A stretch of 33,144 nt of DNA from Onstottus_B sp049273855 (GCA_049273855.1 JBASRN010000209.1:1-33144), one strand, 5' to 3'; positions 8,493 to 17,249 are shown, counted from the first letter of the stretch. The notes: generated by a model not told the origin, from the letters alone. Numbers and translations are program-made.

Positions 8493-9740
8493 ATGATTCT
8501 TTGTCAACAATGCACGCATCCTAATCCCTACAATCGCGAAACTTGCTCCGCGTGCGGCACGCGTTTGATGGTCATCACCAGCACGCCCGCGGCGGCTGCC
8601 AACGGCGGAGTCGAAAGCCTGACTCGGCCGACAATCGAAGAGCACCTGCTTGAACGGATCAGCGCGCTTGAAACACAGCTCGATCGGGCGCACGAGCGTG
8701 TCGAGTTGATGCTCGAGTTGGTTCATCGTCAGGCAACCAGCGGACTATACGATCATGCGATGCTTGATGCGCTGGTCGAGCACCTGTCCGAGAGGGGCGC
8801 GGTTGAAGGGGGCAAGCTCGAAACGCTCTGGCGTGATCGCATTGCCGAACATTACGAAGAGGCAAGCGAGCAAGAGCAGTTCGAGAAGCAGGTCGAGCGG
8901 ATGCTAAGCGGATTCAAAGGAGCGAACTTCGATTTGTTCGCTCGTCTTCTGGACACCGGCGCCGACCTGTTTATCGTAGGGAACTCGAAGCGCGGCATTC
9001 GCTACTTCGAAAAAGCTCTCGTGCTGGACCCGATGAATCCGGTGCTGGCGTTCTTCCTGGGCGAGCATTTCTTCCGGGTCAACAAGCCGGTCTTGTCTCG
9101 CGCTTACCTGGAGCGCGCGGTCGTTGGAGAAACTGATAACTATCTTGCGCTTTTGATGCTTGGAGTCATTTGCGGCGACGCCGGAGACCTGGATTCAGCT
9201 AAGGGGCACTTGAGCCGCGCGCTCAAAATCAAAAAGAATTCCTTTACGGGGCATTACGGACTGGGGCGGATACTGGTAAGCGAGGGGCGCGTGCGGGAAG
9301 CGTTAACTCACTTAAGGCGCGCGCTCCGGCTGAAGCCGACTGCGGAGATGTATTATCTCGTTGGCCGCGCATACCTGGAGGCCGGACGAACGGAGATTGC
9401 CGTCAGTCACTTGCGGCGCTGCGTCGAGATTGATCCCAAGTTTGACGCCGCGCTTTATCATCTCGGTCTGATCTACTTGCGTCAGGAAAAGGTGGTGCTT
9501 GCGAGGGAGCACTTCCAGGCTGCGTACGAGATCAACCCGCGCGAGTCGCGGTACCGCACGGCGCTTCGGGCGCGCAAGGCCGCGCATGTAGCCCCGCTTC
9601 CGGTCTTTGGGCGGGCCGCGGTATCCAGTCGCAAAGTCGTCACCAGCGGCGATGTCAGGCTCGCACAGCTTCTTCGCAGCGACCTGCTCGAATCACAGGC
9701 AGCTTCCGCCGATGTCAGAAAAGGTCAGAAGCGAAGCTGA
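8493..9740 (+). CDS. TPR protein with N-terminal zinc ribbon
   Basis: 415 residues, cytoplasmic, with no signal peptide. A zinc-ribbon knuckle pair (C4/C7 and C18/C21) opens the protein. A linker and a probable coiled coil (about 48-75, HLLERISALETQLDRAHERV) follow, then a helical region and at least six TPR units (about 160-365), and a basic, disordered tail. It is likely a scaffold; no enzymatic motif is seen. The start at ATG 8493 is fixed by the zinc ribbon beginning at residue 4, although the SD is weak. It follows hbd after 111 bp and is closed by its own terminator. Confidence 0.8.
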   Translation: MILCQQCTHPNPYNRETCSACGTRLMVITSTPAAAANGGVESLTRPTIEEHLLERISALETQLDRAHERVELMLELVHRQATSGLYDHAMLDALVEHLSERGAVEGGKLETLWRDRIAEHYEEASEQEQFEKQVERMLSGFKGANFDLFARLLDTGADLFIVGNSKRGIRYFEKALVLDPMNPVLAFFLGEHFFRVNKPVLSRAYLERAVVGETDNYLALLMLGVICGDAGDLDSAKGHLSRALKIKKNSFTGHYGLGRILVSEGRVREALTHLRRALRLKPTAEMYYLVGRAYLEAGRTEIAVSHLRRCVEIDPKFDAALYHLGLIYLRQEKVVLAREHFQAAYEINPRESRYRTALRARKAAHVAPLPVFGRAAVSSRKVVTSGDVRLAQLLRSDLLESQAASADVRKGQKRS

Positions 9741-9749
9741 TCAACCAAG

Positions 9750-9790
9750 AAAGGCAAGAGACAGCAACATAGCTCCTCTTTGCCTTTTTT
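9750..9790 (+). terminator. Rho-independent terminator after the zinc-ribbon TPR gene
   Basis: AAAGGCAAGAG (9750-9760) pairs with CTCTTTGCCTTT (9776-9787) with one bulged base across a 15-nt loop. A T-run continues to 9790. It begins 9 bp after the stop codon. Confidence 0.8.
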
Positions 9791-9801
9791 CCCGATTGAG
9801 A

Positions 9802-10062
9802 TCAGTGCGCGGTCAGGCTGTCGTGGGAGCGGCTGCCGTTGGGTAAGATAGAAACGCTGCGCGTGGTTGTATCGAATGCCTCGTTAGTGTTTGCGGTGAG
9901 GCTGTAAACATCGAAACCAAACGAGTCCAAGTATGTAGCCAGATCGTCACTCGACGAAAGATAGAGGACCGGTTCATGCCCAAAATAATCGATAATCTCT
10001 AGGAGCCGCTCGATGACTTCGATCGGTTCGAACGTCCTGGCGGGATCCCGGAAGCTAGCCAT
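9802..10062 (-). CDS. small protein of unknown function (86 residues)
   Basis: ATG 10062 is preceded by AAAGGAG at a 7-nt spacing, a strong reason to call it a gene. The product is acidic and soluble, with a helix around VIERLLEIIDYF and a short beta-alpha unit (PVLYLSSSDDLATYLDSFGF), then a polar tail. It may be a small receiver-like or regulatory fragment, but I recognise no family. It converges on the zinc-ribbon TPR gene; the terminator between them can serve the plus strand only well. Confidence 0.6.
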   Translation of the reverse strand: MASFRDPARTFEPIEVIERLLEIIDYFGHEPVLYLSSSDDLATYLDSFGFDVYSLTANTNEAFDTTTRSVSILPNGSRSHDSLTAH

Positions 10063-10263
10063 CTTCAAACTCCTTTCCTTTTCAAGTACGGCTTCAAGCC
10101 TCAATTAGTTTGCAGTTCGTCACTTAAGATGCCGCGCCGCGAGACGAAGTTGGCTTTCTCCTGATACGTCCCAACGTTGGCCATCCAGATTCGCGATCTG
10201 TAGAACGAGCCGAAGCTGGAATCTTGCGCTTGAATGAACCATCGGTTCGGTAACCGCAAATGG

Positions 10264-10289
10264 CAAAGGCCGGTGTGCGCAACCGGCCT
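10264..10289 (-). terminator. probable terminator after the FmdB-type gene
   Basis: An 8-bp perfect stem AGGCCGGT/ACCGGCCT (arms 10282-10289 and 10267-10274) with a 7-nt loop sits about 30 bp past the stop of the gene at 10320. The T-tract on the minus strand is short (TTTGCCATTT), so strength is uncertain. The remainder of 10063-10319 shows no gene. Confidence 0.45.
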
Positions 10290-10319
10290 CTCCGTCGAAG
10301 AAGTCCCTAAATGGTGGTG

Positions 10320-10601
10320 TCAATCGCCTGAGCTGGCGCCCGCTGAATCGTTCTTCGCAGGCGGGGACGCATCTGTCTTGCCTTCGATGCTCCCCTCCGT
10401 CTTGCCCTTGGCGGACGCAGGTTTGCTCGAATAATCGGTCGCGTACCAGCCTGAGCCCTTCAGCTTGAAGCTGGTGCGCGAAACAACTTTCCCGAGTTTT
10501 CCGCGGCACTTTTTGCATCGCTTCAGCGGTGCGTCGCTTACTCTCTGCATAACCTCCATCTGCGAGCCGCACTTCTCACAGATATATCTGTATATCGGCA
10601 T
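10320..10601 (-). CDS. FmdB-family zinc-ribbon protein
   Basis: 93 residues. It begins MPIYRYICEKCG, typical of the FmdB/CxxC_CxxC_SSSS family, with Cys pairs C8/C11 and C29/C32 forming a zinc ribbon and the usual FKLKGSGWYATDY segment after it. The last 30 residues are a polar, Ser/Lys/Ala-rich tail, which varies in this family. The original FmdB was proposed as a regulator of formamidase genes, but most members have no known role. ATG 10601 follows AGGAT. It is encoded alone, downstream of the alpha/beta hydrolase on the same strand. Confidence 0.9.
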   Translation of the reverse strand: MPIYRYICEKCGSQMEVMQRVSDAPLKRCKKCRGKLGKVVSRTSFKLKGSGWYATDYSSKPASAKGKTEGSIEGKTDASPPAKNDSAGASSGD

Positions 10602-10675
10602 ATTCTAATCCTGCAAACTACTCACTCAAGCCTATGATAGCACGAGCGAAGGGGGTATGCCCCATGAATTCAACA

Positions 10676-11764
10676 TCAGAGGTGCTTGCGGAAATAGTTC
10701 ACAATCAGGAAACCGGCGTAATACTTGTAAGGGGCGCGACCCAGAGTATAGTGCCCGCACGGGACTAACGTTCGATCCAGCTTGACTGCCTGTCGGTCGC
10801 ATTCGTCGAACAGAAGGCGCGATAAGGCCGGAGTGAAAGACAAGTCGTAGCGGGCAGAGATCAGCAACCCGCGACGCGCGTCGCCGCTCAATAGATCGAT
10901 GTACGAGTTTGGGCTGATGGCCAGCCATGCCTGGCGGACCTCGTCGCGGGTCAGATGTGTCTCCAAGCTGCCCCTGACGTGGGTTGTTGTTAGCCCGTCC
11001 CAAACTACATCTCCGAAATAGCTCGACACGTGGTTGTAGACGCCGACCCGCAATCGTTCGTCGTGAATGAACGTCAGAAACGCGATGCAAGAGCCGAGGC
11101 TTGTTCCAAGGACGCCGATCCGCTCGTAGCCCTGACTGCTGAGCCAATCAACGACCGACCGCGTGTCGAGTACCGCCTGGCGGTTCGCCTGAAGCGTGCG
11201 CCCGACGTTCGCGCTCACCATATAGTCGGCGCGCTCGAACCCCGGCAACATTCGCCGATCATGATAAGGCAGGCTCAAGCGCACAGCCGCCAAGCCAGCG
11301 CGGTTCAGCAACTCGCAGACGGCCACGTGCTCCGAGGCCTTTGCATTCCAATGTGGCAGCACGACTACTGCGCGGCCGCGCGCCCGTTCTACCTCGCGGG
11401 CGCGAGAGTCGCCCAAAACCGCTTCGCGAGCGGCCACGGGAAAGTAGCGGGCGCTAACCGTGTTGTTTTCGCCGTAAGGCGTGCGGACGACGCTTTCAAA
11501 TGTGAGCCGCTCGCCTTCGAGCGAAAACTCCGGGACTGCTTGCGACCCAAAGAAGGATTTGCTCTTTGCGATTGCGAGATCGTTGAACTTGAAGATTGTT
11601 TCACGCTCGGTCTTGCCGCCGTCGCCTGACCGGCCACTTCCTCCGTTCCCCGGTGACACCGGCTGATCGAGGAATTCAGTGCCCCACTCGAATGGTCTGA
11701 CAACCCGGTTGTTGTCGCGGCGGGCGAGTTTGTGTTCCCAGGCATGAATCAATCGTCTGAGCAT
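10676..11764 (-). CDS. alpha/beta hydrolase (ABHD18-like)
   Basis: 362 residues from ATG 11764. A nucleophile elbow GTSLGS (220-225, Ser222) follows a strand IGVLG. Asp307 (SARYDLSF) and His338 (PCGHYT) complete a plausible catalytic triad. VVVLPHWN (133-140) corresponds to the oxyanion-strand region. The overall order and the segment SSYFGDVVWDGL resemble the ABHD18/DUF2048 group, of unknown substrate. No signal peptide is seen, so it is cytoplasmic. The frame remains open to a GTG at 11839, but those 25 residues have no family character. The SD is weak for either start. Confidence 0.8.
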   Translation of the reverse strand: MLRRLIHAWEHKLARRDNNRVVRPFEWGTEFLDQPVSPGNGGSGRSGDGGKTERETIFKFNDLAIAKSKSFFGSQAVPEFSLEGERLTFESVVRTPYGENNTVSARYFPVAAREAVLGDSRAREVERARGRAVVVLPHWNAKASEHVAVCELLNRAGLAAVRLSLPYHDRRMLPGFERADYMVSANVGRTLQANRQAVLDTRSVVDWLSSQGYERIGVLGTSLGSCIAFLTFIHDERLRVGVYNHVSSYFGDVVWDGLTTTHVRGSLETHLTRDEVRQAWLAISPNSYIDLLSGDARRGLLISARYDLSFTPALSRLLFDECDRQAVKLDRTLVPCGHYTLGRAPYKYYAGFLIVNYFRKHL

Positions 11765-11996
11765 AATCGGCTCGATTCGCTGAGGCGAGCGAACGCAAGC
11801 CGATATTGTAGAGAACGCCGGAGTGTTGCTCAAGCTCACACCCCCCCGGCCCCGGCGGATTCCGTGCGCGATTTTAAGACAGTTCTTCCTAACTCTGGCG
11901 TGTTCCGCACGTCTCCCTCCGAAGCAGGCGACGAAATCTTCGCCTGAAGTGAATCAAACGGGATCTAGTTTCCGTCTAAGAAATATAGGGGAATCT

Positions 11997-12203
11997 ATGG
12001 GCATGATGGATCAGCGCACAGTGGAGGCAACCGGGGCGCCTTTGGCGGTTTGCATCAACGATTGTCGATTAGACTGTGGTCAGGGCGCTTCGGAGCTTGC
12101 GCCGGTGTGCTTTCAGGTGGGCTGCGCGTTCGCCGAGATGCGCTGGGGAAGCCGCTTGCCGGTGGTAGCTCGCCAGCAGGATGAACAGGCTGAGCTAAGG
12201 TAG
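11997..12203 (+). CDS. possible small cysteine-rich protein (68 residues)
   Basis: ATG 11997 has AGGGGA just upstream. The product has five cysteines in two groups (C19, C23, C27 and C38, C43), which suggests metal binding or disulfides, and no signal peptide. Its last nine bases overlap the end of the convergent DUF3857 gene. It fills the 230-bp gap between that gene and the alpha/beta hydrolase. I do not recognise it, and it could be a chance frame in GC-rich DNA. Confidence 0.4.
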   Translation: MGMMDQRTVEATGAPLAVCINDCRLDCGQGASELAPVCFQVGCAFAEMRWGSRLPVVARQQDEQAELR

Positions 12204-14150
12204 CTGCTTGAACGGCACCGATGCGCTGTCTGCCTGGAGCACGCGGTCGAAAAATGCCTTCACCGCTGGATACTGATCCACCGAGAAGCTAATCGCATTC
12301 ACAACCAGACGCCGTTCATACACAACGCATTCACCTTCACGCGCAAAGCTCGAGTGGTAGTGAGCCGCGCCGATGTCCAGGTCTATGGCCTCGGGAAGTT
12401 GCTCGATCTTGTACCCGCGCGGCGGTACGATTACGACCCGGTCACGCTCGGACCAGGGATGCGGAAAGTAAATGCTGTTCGCCCGCGTAAGTCCCGGCAC
12501 TAGACTCTCGTCGCGATGGCTCAACAACGCCGGCCGCACGAGCAGCCTGGTTTCCGTTCGCGCGGCGAGATGCGGTGATTTGAAGTTATATGAAGCGGAG
12601 ACCGGCGCGGACACGGTTTTTGGGGTCGATATATTGACCGAAGAGTCGTCTATTTGAGCCGACGGAAGCAGGCCGCGCCCCACGCGCAGAACATGCTTGC
12701 GTTGCTCAGCCGGGGACTGATCAACGAACAGATCTCGAAGCTCGATGGCGCGCTGGCCGGTGACCTTCAGTTCAACGTGAGCGTCAATGCTCCCGTCCGC
12801 AGATGGCGCAATTTTTATGATACGCTCTTCGGCGTTCAGCAAAGCGTCGCTCACCGGCGTTTCGATGAAGCGCCAGTCCCCCGCTCCGCAGACAAGCGCG
12901 GTGGTTCCCTCTTTCTCCCACGATAGCATCCCCGGCGGGCAATGCGGCGTGCCGGGATCGAAGAACTGAACCACGCCGTCGCGAGCTATCAGGGCGGTCA
13001 GCTCGCTGTTGAACTGGAACGCGTCGGGGAACGAGCGATGAAAGAGGTTTTCGTCGCGGGTCGTCAGCTCGGCCAGTCGCGCGTCAAGTCCCGCTGCCCG
13101 AAGCATTGATATGAACAGCAAGTTGATGTCGCTGGGGGTTCCATATCGGCGCCTGATCGTGTCGTCGACCGAATTGTTCTTCTTCAAACCGGGATCGGGG
13201 GCCGCTTCTGTGTCCCGCTCGTCTTTGTACCCTAAGTTGTGAATCTCGCTCTGCACATAGTCGTAGATCCGCGCGGTCTTCTCGCGAGGACCGTCGCGGG
13301 CGAGCGTTATCGTCTCGACCACGCGACGAATCGCACGCGACGGACTCGTTTCGTGACTGATCCTCTGATGGCGGCGCTCAGCGTATTCGCGCCAGTACTT
13401 TTCCGGCGAGGGGTCCGCGTCCCGCGAGTAATAAAGCCAGCCCCACATCTTAACACTCAACTCGGGAGGCATAAGCGGCTCGCGGCGAAAGGGTGGAATA
13501 TTCTCGGCCCTGATGTCGAACGAGCCGTCCCAGGTGGGAGTGAAACGCCGCGGGTCCGGGGCGTTAAAAGTGACCCAGCGAACGGCGAGTTTCGACGCAA
13601 TCGGCGGCTGAATGCTGTAGTGAAGATTCTTGATGAACAAGTCCGATTGAAGATCGAGCGCGAAGTACCGAAAGCCATGAGGATAGGTCTGACGATAACG
13701 ATATTCGATTATCGCGCCAGCTTCGACCGCGGGCATCGTGAAGACTTTTGCCCGCCAGATGCCGTGGTTGGTCTTGAGCAGAATCTTGTCGAAGACGTCC
13801 CGGCTTTCGACCTCGACCATCGATCCGTCCGGGCGAATCGTTCGCGCCTGCACGTCGCTGATCCGACCCAGCTCGACTCTGTATGGAAGCTGGACTTCGG
13901 CGTAGCGCCGGCCCCGATCGTTGAAGGTCTTGATTCTAATGTAGACCTTCAAGCTCGTGCCGTCCGTATACGTATCGTTCAACTCGCCTTCGCGAAACAG
14001 GATCGCCGCGTCAGCGTCGGGGATTCCAAGCGCCGCCGCCGTCATCTTGAGTTCTTGCGCAGTGACCGGCCTCCAGTTCGCCGCGCACTGGTCGGCGGAA
14101 GCGTGCCCGAACGCGAGAATCGATATGAAGAAAAGCCAGTGACGCCGCAT
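12195..14150 (-). CDS. secreted DUF3857 protein with degenerate transglutaminase-like domain
   Basis: 651 residues. The signal peptide (1-19, ending GHASA) fixes the start at ATG 14150. A DUF3857 domain (about 50-225) is followed by a transglutaminase-like domain (about 280-410) and a C-terminal beta-rich region. In active relatives the catalytic Cys lies in a GDCxDK-type motif and the His in FNH. Here these read GTPSD (337-341) and FNS (380-382), while the Asp of FFDPG (398) is kept. The domain is therefore probably a non-catalytic binding module at the cell surface or in the periplasm. It is a single gene, with 361 bp of non-coding DNA upstream. Confidence 0.85.
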   Translation of the reverse strand: MRRHWLFFISILAFGHASADQCAANWRPVTAQELKMTAAALGIPDADAAILFREGELNDTYTDGTSLKVYIRIKTFNDRGRRYAEVQLPYRVELGRISDVQARTIRPDGSMVEVESRDVFDKILLKTNHGIWRAKVFTMPAVEAGAIIEYRYRQTYPHGFRYFALDLQSDLFIKNLHYSIQPPIASKLAVRWVTFNAPDPRRFTPTWDGSFDIRAENIPPFRREPLMPPELSVKMWGWLYYSRDADPSPEKYWREYAERRHQRISHETSPSRAIRRVVETITLARDGPREKTARIYDYVQSEIHNLGYKDERDTEAAPDPGLKKNNSVDDTIRRRYGTPSDINLLFISMLRAAGLDARLAELTTRDENLFHRSFPDAFQFNSELTALIARDGVVQFFDPGTPHCPPGMLSWEKEGTTALVCGAGDWRFIETPVSDALLNAEERIIKIAPSADGSIDAHVELKVTGQRAIELRDLFVDQSPAEQRKHVLRVGRGLLPSAQIDDSSVNISTPKTVSAPVSASYNFKSPHLAARTETRLLVRPALLSHRDESLVPGLTRANSIYFPHPWSERDRVVIVPPRGYKIEQLPEAIDLDIGAAHYHSSFAREGECVVYERRLVVNAISFSVDQYPAVKAFFDRVLQADSASVPFKQLP

Positions 14151-14511
14151 AAGCTTCCGCCCGCCATTTCGTCCAGGAACTTCTTCCGCCTCGTCTAGTT
14201 TGAGAAGTGCGGAGATTCTACTTCCTGCGCCGCTCTCGTTCAACAGCGCGCGTCCCGCTTAGGGTGAAATCCAGGACCACTCGACGCGCCGGCCTCTTGC
14301 GCACGCGGCTCCGCAGCACCGGATTAGTAGATCATTCCGGCCGAGACGCGCCTCTAAGCGGATCAAGCTCCGTTACGAACTGCGGCCGGCTCTGGACGAC
14401 AAATCGATGTCGTCCACAGTATCGCCGCTGAACAAGAAACCAGCCTAAGAACAAGTTGATCTGTGAACGCTGGACGAGGCGCGAGGACTGGACGACGGGC
14501 TCGATGGCATG
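14151..14511. other. non-coding stretch with one hairpin
   Basis: No frame here looks coding; the open frames are Arg-rich shadows. The only clear structure is a perfect 8-bp inverted repeat TGGACGAC-8-GTCGTCCA at 14393-14416, with no T-tract. The phrase CTGGACGA recurs twice more near 14470-14495. It must hold the promoter of the DUF3857 gene, but I see no convincing -35/-10 pair. Confidence 0.5.
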
Positions 14512-14961
14512 TCACGAATCCGGTTGCGAGGTCGAGTCCTTGAGGTCAAGCAGGTCGGCGTAGGCGTGTTCGAGCTCCGCAAGCTCGGCATCGTGCGATT
14601 GATCGCTGAACCTCGAGCGCACAATAGCGTGAGCCAGCAGCGCGAGCCCCGCTAATCCGCAACCGAGAGCTATGCGAAGCAGCGTTTCACGCGTCACGCC
14701 CAGCACAATAGACAGCGCGGCATTGTGCGTGACCAAATCGTAAGCCGCACCCGCGGAAAGCATCAGCAGGAACACCGCGCCGCCCATCGACCGCGCGACT
14801 GTCGCCTTGCGCGCGTCGATCTCGTGTCCAAGGTCGCTAATGCGCGAGCGCGTCTCGTTCAATCGGTGATCGATCGCAAGCGCCTCTGGTATGCTTATGT
14901 TGTCCTGGTTCGACGACGGCGGGCAGTTCTGGTTCGTTTCTCGGTCCAATCCAAAATCCAA
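14512..14961 (-). CDS. small membrane protein with two transmembrane helices
   Basis: 149 residues if TTG 14961 is the start. Two hydrophobic segments (about 58-77 and 94-114) are flanked by a charged N-terminal helix and a C-terminal acidic helix (DAELAELEHAYADLLDL) that could form a coiled coil. It starts 4 nt after the lepB stop on the same strand, so it is probably translated from the rnc-lepB transcript. The start is uncertain, because the SD is poor and the first 25 residues are low in structure. No known family was recognised. Confidence 0.6.
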   Translation of the reverse strand: MDFGLDRETNQNCPPSSNQDNISIPEALAIDHRLNETRSRISDLGHEIDARKATVARSMGGAVFLLMLSAGAAYDLVTHNAALSIVLGVTRETLLRIALGCGLAGLALLAHAIVRSRFSDQSHDAELAELEHAYADLLDLKDSTSQPDS

Positions 14962-14964
14962 AGT

Positions 14965-15930
14965 CTACTTTATTAGCTTGCCCGTTCGCGACCAACGCGA
15001 CTTGATGAAGAAGTCGGTAACCGGGTTCGAGTTTCCCTCACCCCTGTCGGTCCGGTCGATTGACCAGTAGACGAACATTGCACGGCCTACGATGCTCAAT
15101 CGAGGTACCGTGCCCCAGTAACGGCTGTCCTGGCTGTTGTCCCGGTTGTCACCCATGCAGAAGTATTGGTCGCTGTCGTAGAGGTCGTCTTCGTCCGCGT
15201 CATAGATCCGCCGAAGCCTGGGATCGCTCTTGATCCGGTCTGGTATTGGTTCGCCTTTTACCGGGACTTTGAACGGCTGTCTGACCGCGTACTCGCCCAC
15301 CTCATCATTGAACATCGAGGAGACCAGTTCCCGGTCATCCTTGAAGTAATAGGCCGTCCATTTTGCTCCCTGCGGCGCGGGCTCGTCCTCCACGATCTGA
15401 AGCTCACGAGGAGTGTTGTCATCAGGCTCGACGTAGGCGCGATGCTCGGGGAGTTCCTCGCCGTTGATGTAGACATGGTCTGCTCTGTACTCGACGGTTT
15501 CGCCGGGCAGCGCGATTACGCGCTTCACGAAGTTCGTCTGCGGGTCTTCCGGGAACTTGAAGACCACAATGTCGCCGCGGTTGATGTTGCGCGAAGGAAG
15601 GATCGGCAAATCGAGCTCCTCGTGAGGCCCGAAGACGAACTTGTTGACCAGCAGATGGTCCTGAATCCAAATGGTGTTCTTCATCGACCCGGTTGGCACC
15701 TTAACGGCCTGCACGATAAAAGTCATCCCGAACAACGCCATTATCAAAGTTACAACCGCCGACTCGAAGTATTCGCGCAGCACCCCCTTCTTTGGAGCCT
15801 GAGGGCGGGAGGGGTGCCCCTCTACCGTTCTCACTTCCGGTGTGGGCAGCACGCGTCCGGCGTTCAGTGTTTCGCGCTCCCCGGTCTCCGCTATTGGTTC
15901 CTCAGTTCGCACTTCCAGTTCATCATTCAT
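14965..15930 (-). CDS. lepB: signal peptidase I
   Basis: 321 residues. A cytoplasmic tail rich in Glu and Pro (1-50) precedes one transmembrane helix (about 55-75). Next come the catalytic Ser82 in VPTGSMKNT, the catalytic Lys136 in FVKRVIALPGE, and box E CMGDNRDNSQDSRYWG (258-273). It cleaves signal peptides of exported proteins at the outer face of the membrane. A large insertion between boxes D and E (about 155-250) is normal for longer members. ATG 15930 is used; a TTG at 15939 has the better-spaced GGAG and cannot be excluded. It follows rnc by 33 bp, an adjacency known from other bacteria where order is usually lepB-rnc. Confidence 0.95.
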   Translation of the reverse strand: MNDELEVRTEEPIAETGERETLNAGRVLPTPEVRTVEGHPSRPQAPKKGVLREYFESAVVTLIMALFGMTFIVQAVKVPTGSMKNTIWIQDHLLVNKFVFGPHEELDLPILPSRNINRGDIVVFKFPEDPQTNFVKRVIALPGETVEYRADHVYINGEELPEHRAYVEPDDNTPRELQIVEDEPAPQGAKWTAYYFKDDRELVSSMFNDEVGEYAVRQPFKVPVKGEPIPDRIKSDPRLRRIYDADEDDLYDSDQYFCMGDNRDNSQDSRYWGTVPRLSIVGRAMFVYWSIDRTDRGEGNSNPVTDFFIKSRWSRTGKLIK

Positions 15931-15963
15931 AGAAAGCAACTAACTCCAGTGAGGTTTTTGCGG

Positions 15964-17007
15964 TCAAAACTTCGTGACACCCAACTCGCTTTCCGCGTCG
16001 GTGGAGGCGCGTCCGTCGTCACCGCCTTCGATCGAACCAGACGCAGCAGCGGGTGACGCACGCAAAGGCGCTTGCGAGTCGCCGCCTGCCTCCTCGTGTG
16101 ATTGCGCTCCGGTGGAGAAGGCCGTGAAGTGAGGCTCAACCTCGGCGCCGCTCGGGGCTTCCGACGGTTCTTCGGACCGGTGGTCGCGAGACGAATCTGG
16201 GTCGCCTGACGAGCTGGAATCCCCGCCCCCGAGGGGGTGTTCGCTCTCGGCTTCAAGCTCGCGCTTCTGGCTCAGCTTAATCGCCTCGATTACGACAGGG
16301 AGCGATTCGCTTTCAAGCCCGGCTCGAGCGGCCTCCTGCTGCGCAATCTTTATCGTGTGGCCCTCGCCCGTCGCCAGCGCTTCACCGGCAACCCGAAGCT
16401 CAACTCGAAACGCCCTGCGATGGTCGGGACCGGTCACTTCGACCACCGCGTACTCGGGAACGGTGCCGCCGGCCGCCTGGAGTCTCTCCTGCAAGGCCGA
16501 CTTGTAGTCCGCGCCTATCATCGAGGCCGGGTCGATGCTCATCAGCTTTTCGCCAAGCTCGCGGCGCAGGAAGCGCTCGGCAACGCCGGTCCCGCCATCG
16601 ACGTAAAGAACACCGATCAGCGCTTCGTAGGCGTCCGCCAGAAGCGCATGCTTGCGCCGGCCGCCGGTCTTTTCCTCACCTCTATTGAGAAGTATGTACC
16701 GGCCGAGGTCGATCTCTCCCGCGAGCTCGACAAGGCTCGACTCGCTGACCAGGTAAGCCTTCATCTTGGAGAGCTTGCCCTCGGAAAAATCCGGAAAGCG
16801 CTCGAGAAGCCACGCGCTGACGACAAACCCCAGGACCGAGTCGCCCAGGAATTCCATCGCTTCGTTGTGCTGGCAGTTTTCGTCCGCGCGCTCGTTGGCG
16901 AAGGACCTATGGGTCAGCGCGCGATCAAGCAACGCTCGCGACCGGAACGAATAACCGATCTTTTGCTCGAGCTCCGAAAGAAGTCTTTCGCGTTCCAGTA
17001 AGATCAT
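15964..17007 (-). CDS. rnc: ribonuclease III with a long acidic C-terminal extension
   Basis: 347 residues against a usual 225-250. The RNase III domain carries the signature NEAMEFLGDSVLG (48-60), with catalytic E52 and D56 and the second pair D125/E128 in DAYEALIGVLY. The double-stranded RNA binding domain spans about 165-232. The last ~110 residues are Ser/Glu/Gly/Asp-rich, low complexity and probably disordered. The enzyme cuts structured rRNA precursors and other duplex RNA. The start at ATG 17007 lacks a clear SD, but an extended -10 promoter lies 38-67 bp upstream. It heads an rnc-lepB-small membrane protein operon. Confidence 0.95.
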   Translation of the reverse strand: MILLERERLLSELEQKIGYSFRSRALLDRALTHRSFANERADENCQHNEAMEFLGDSVLGFVVSAWLLERFPDFSEGKLSKMKAYLVSESSLVELAGEIDLGRYILLNRGEEKTGGRRKHALLADAYEALIGVLYVDGGTGVAERFLRRELGEKLMSIDPASMIGADYKSALQERLQAAGGTVPEYAVVEVTGPDHRRAFRVELRVAGEALATGEGHTIKIAQQEAARAGLESESLPVVIEAIKLSQKRELEAESEHPLGGGDSSSSGDPDSSRDHRSEEPSEAPSGAEVEPHFTAFSTGAQSHEEAGGDSQAPLRASPAAASGSIEGGDDGRASTDAESELGVTKF

Positions 17008-17044
17008 ACGGCTTGGCGAGATTGCAATCCCGCAGACATCTCAC

Positions 17045-17074
17045 AATATAACACACAGAGATTGCAGCCGTCAG
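17045..17074 (-). promoter_or_regulatory. promoter of the rnc-lepB operon
   Basis: On the minus strand CTGACG (17074-17069) and TATATT (17050-17045) are separated by 18 bp, and the TGT before TATATT makes an extended -10. The predicted start near 17038 gives a ~30-nt leader before ATG 17007. Confidence 0.5.
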
Positions 17075-17214
17075 TCATCATCGAACAGCTTTGCAGTCGC
17101 TCTTGCCAACAGCCTGCACCCAACCCGCGCAGTGATGAATTTCTTCGCTCGACTTAAATCATAATGATGGCATCGGTAAAGGAATGAACTCGCTATAACA
17201 CGGGTAGGCGGCTC

Positions 17215-17249
17215 AAATCAAAAAGCCAGCCCTCGGAGACTGGCCTTTT
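17215..17249 (-). terminator. Rho-independent terminator after the secreted TPR gene
   Basis: On the minus strand AAAAGGCCAG (17249-17240) pairs with CTGGCTTTTT (17229-17220) with a single mismatch over a 10-nt loop. Further T residues follow to 17215. It lies about 20 bp past the stop of the gene ending at 17271. Confidence 0.7.

Noticed and set aside
13239..14198. 319-codon plus-strand open frame
   Set aside because: It is antisense to the signal-peptide-bearing DUF3857 gene and Arg-rich, with no motif.
16237..17001. 254-codon plus-strand open frame
   Set aside because: It is exactly antisense to the clear RNase III domain.
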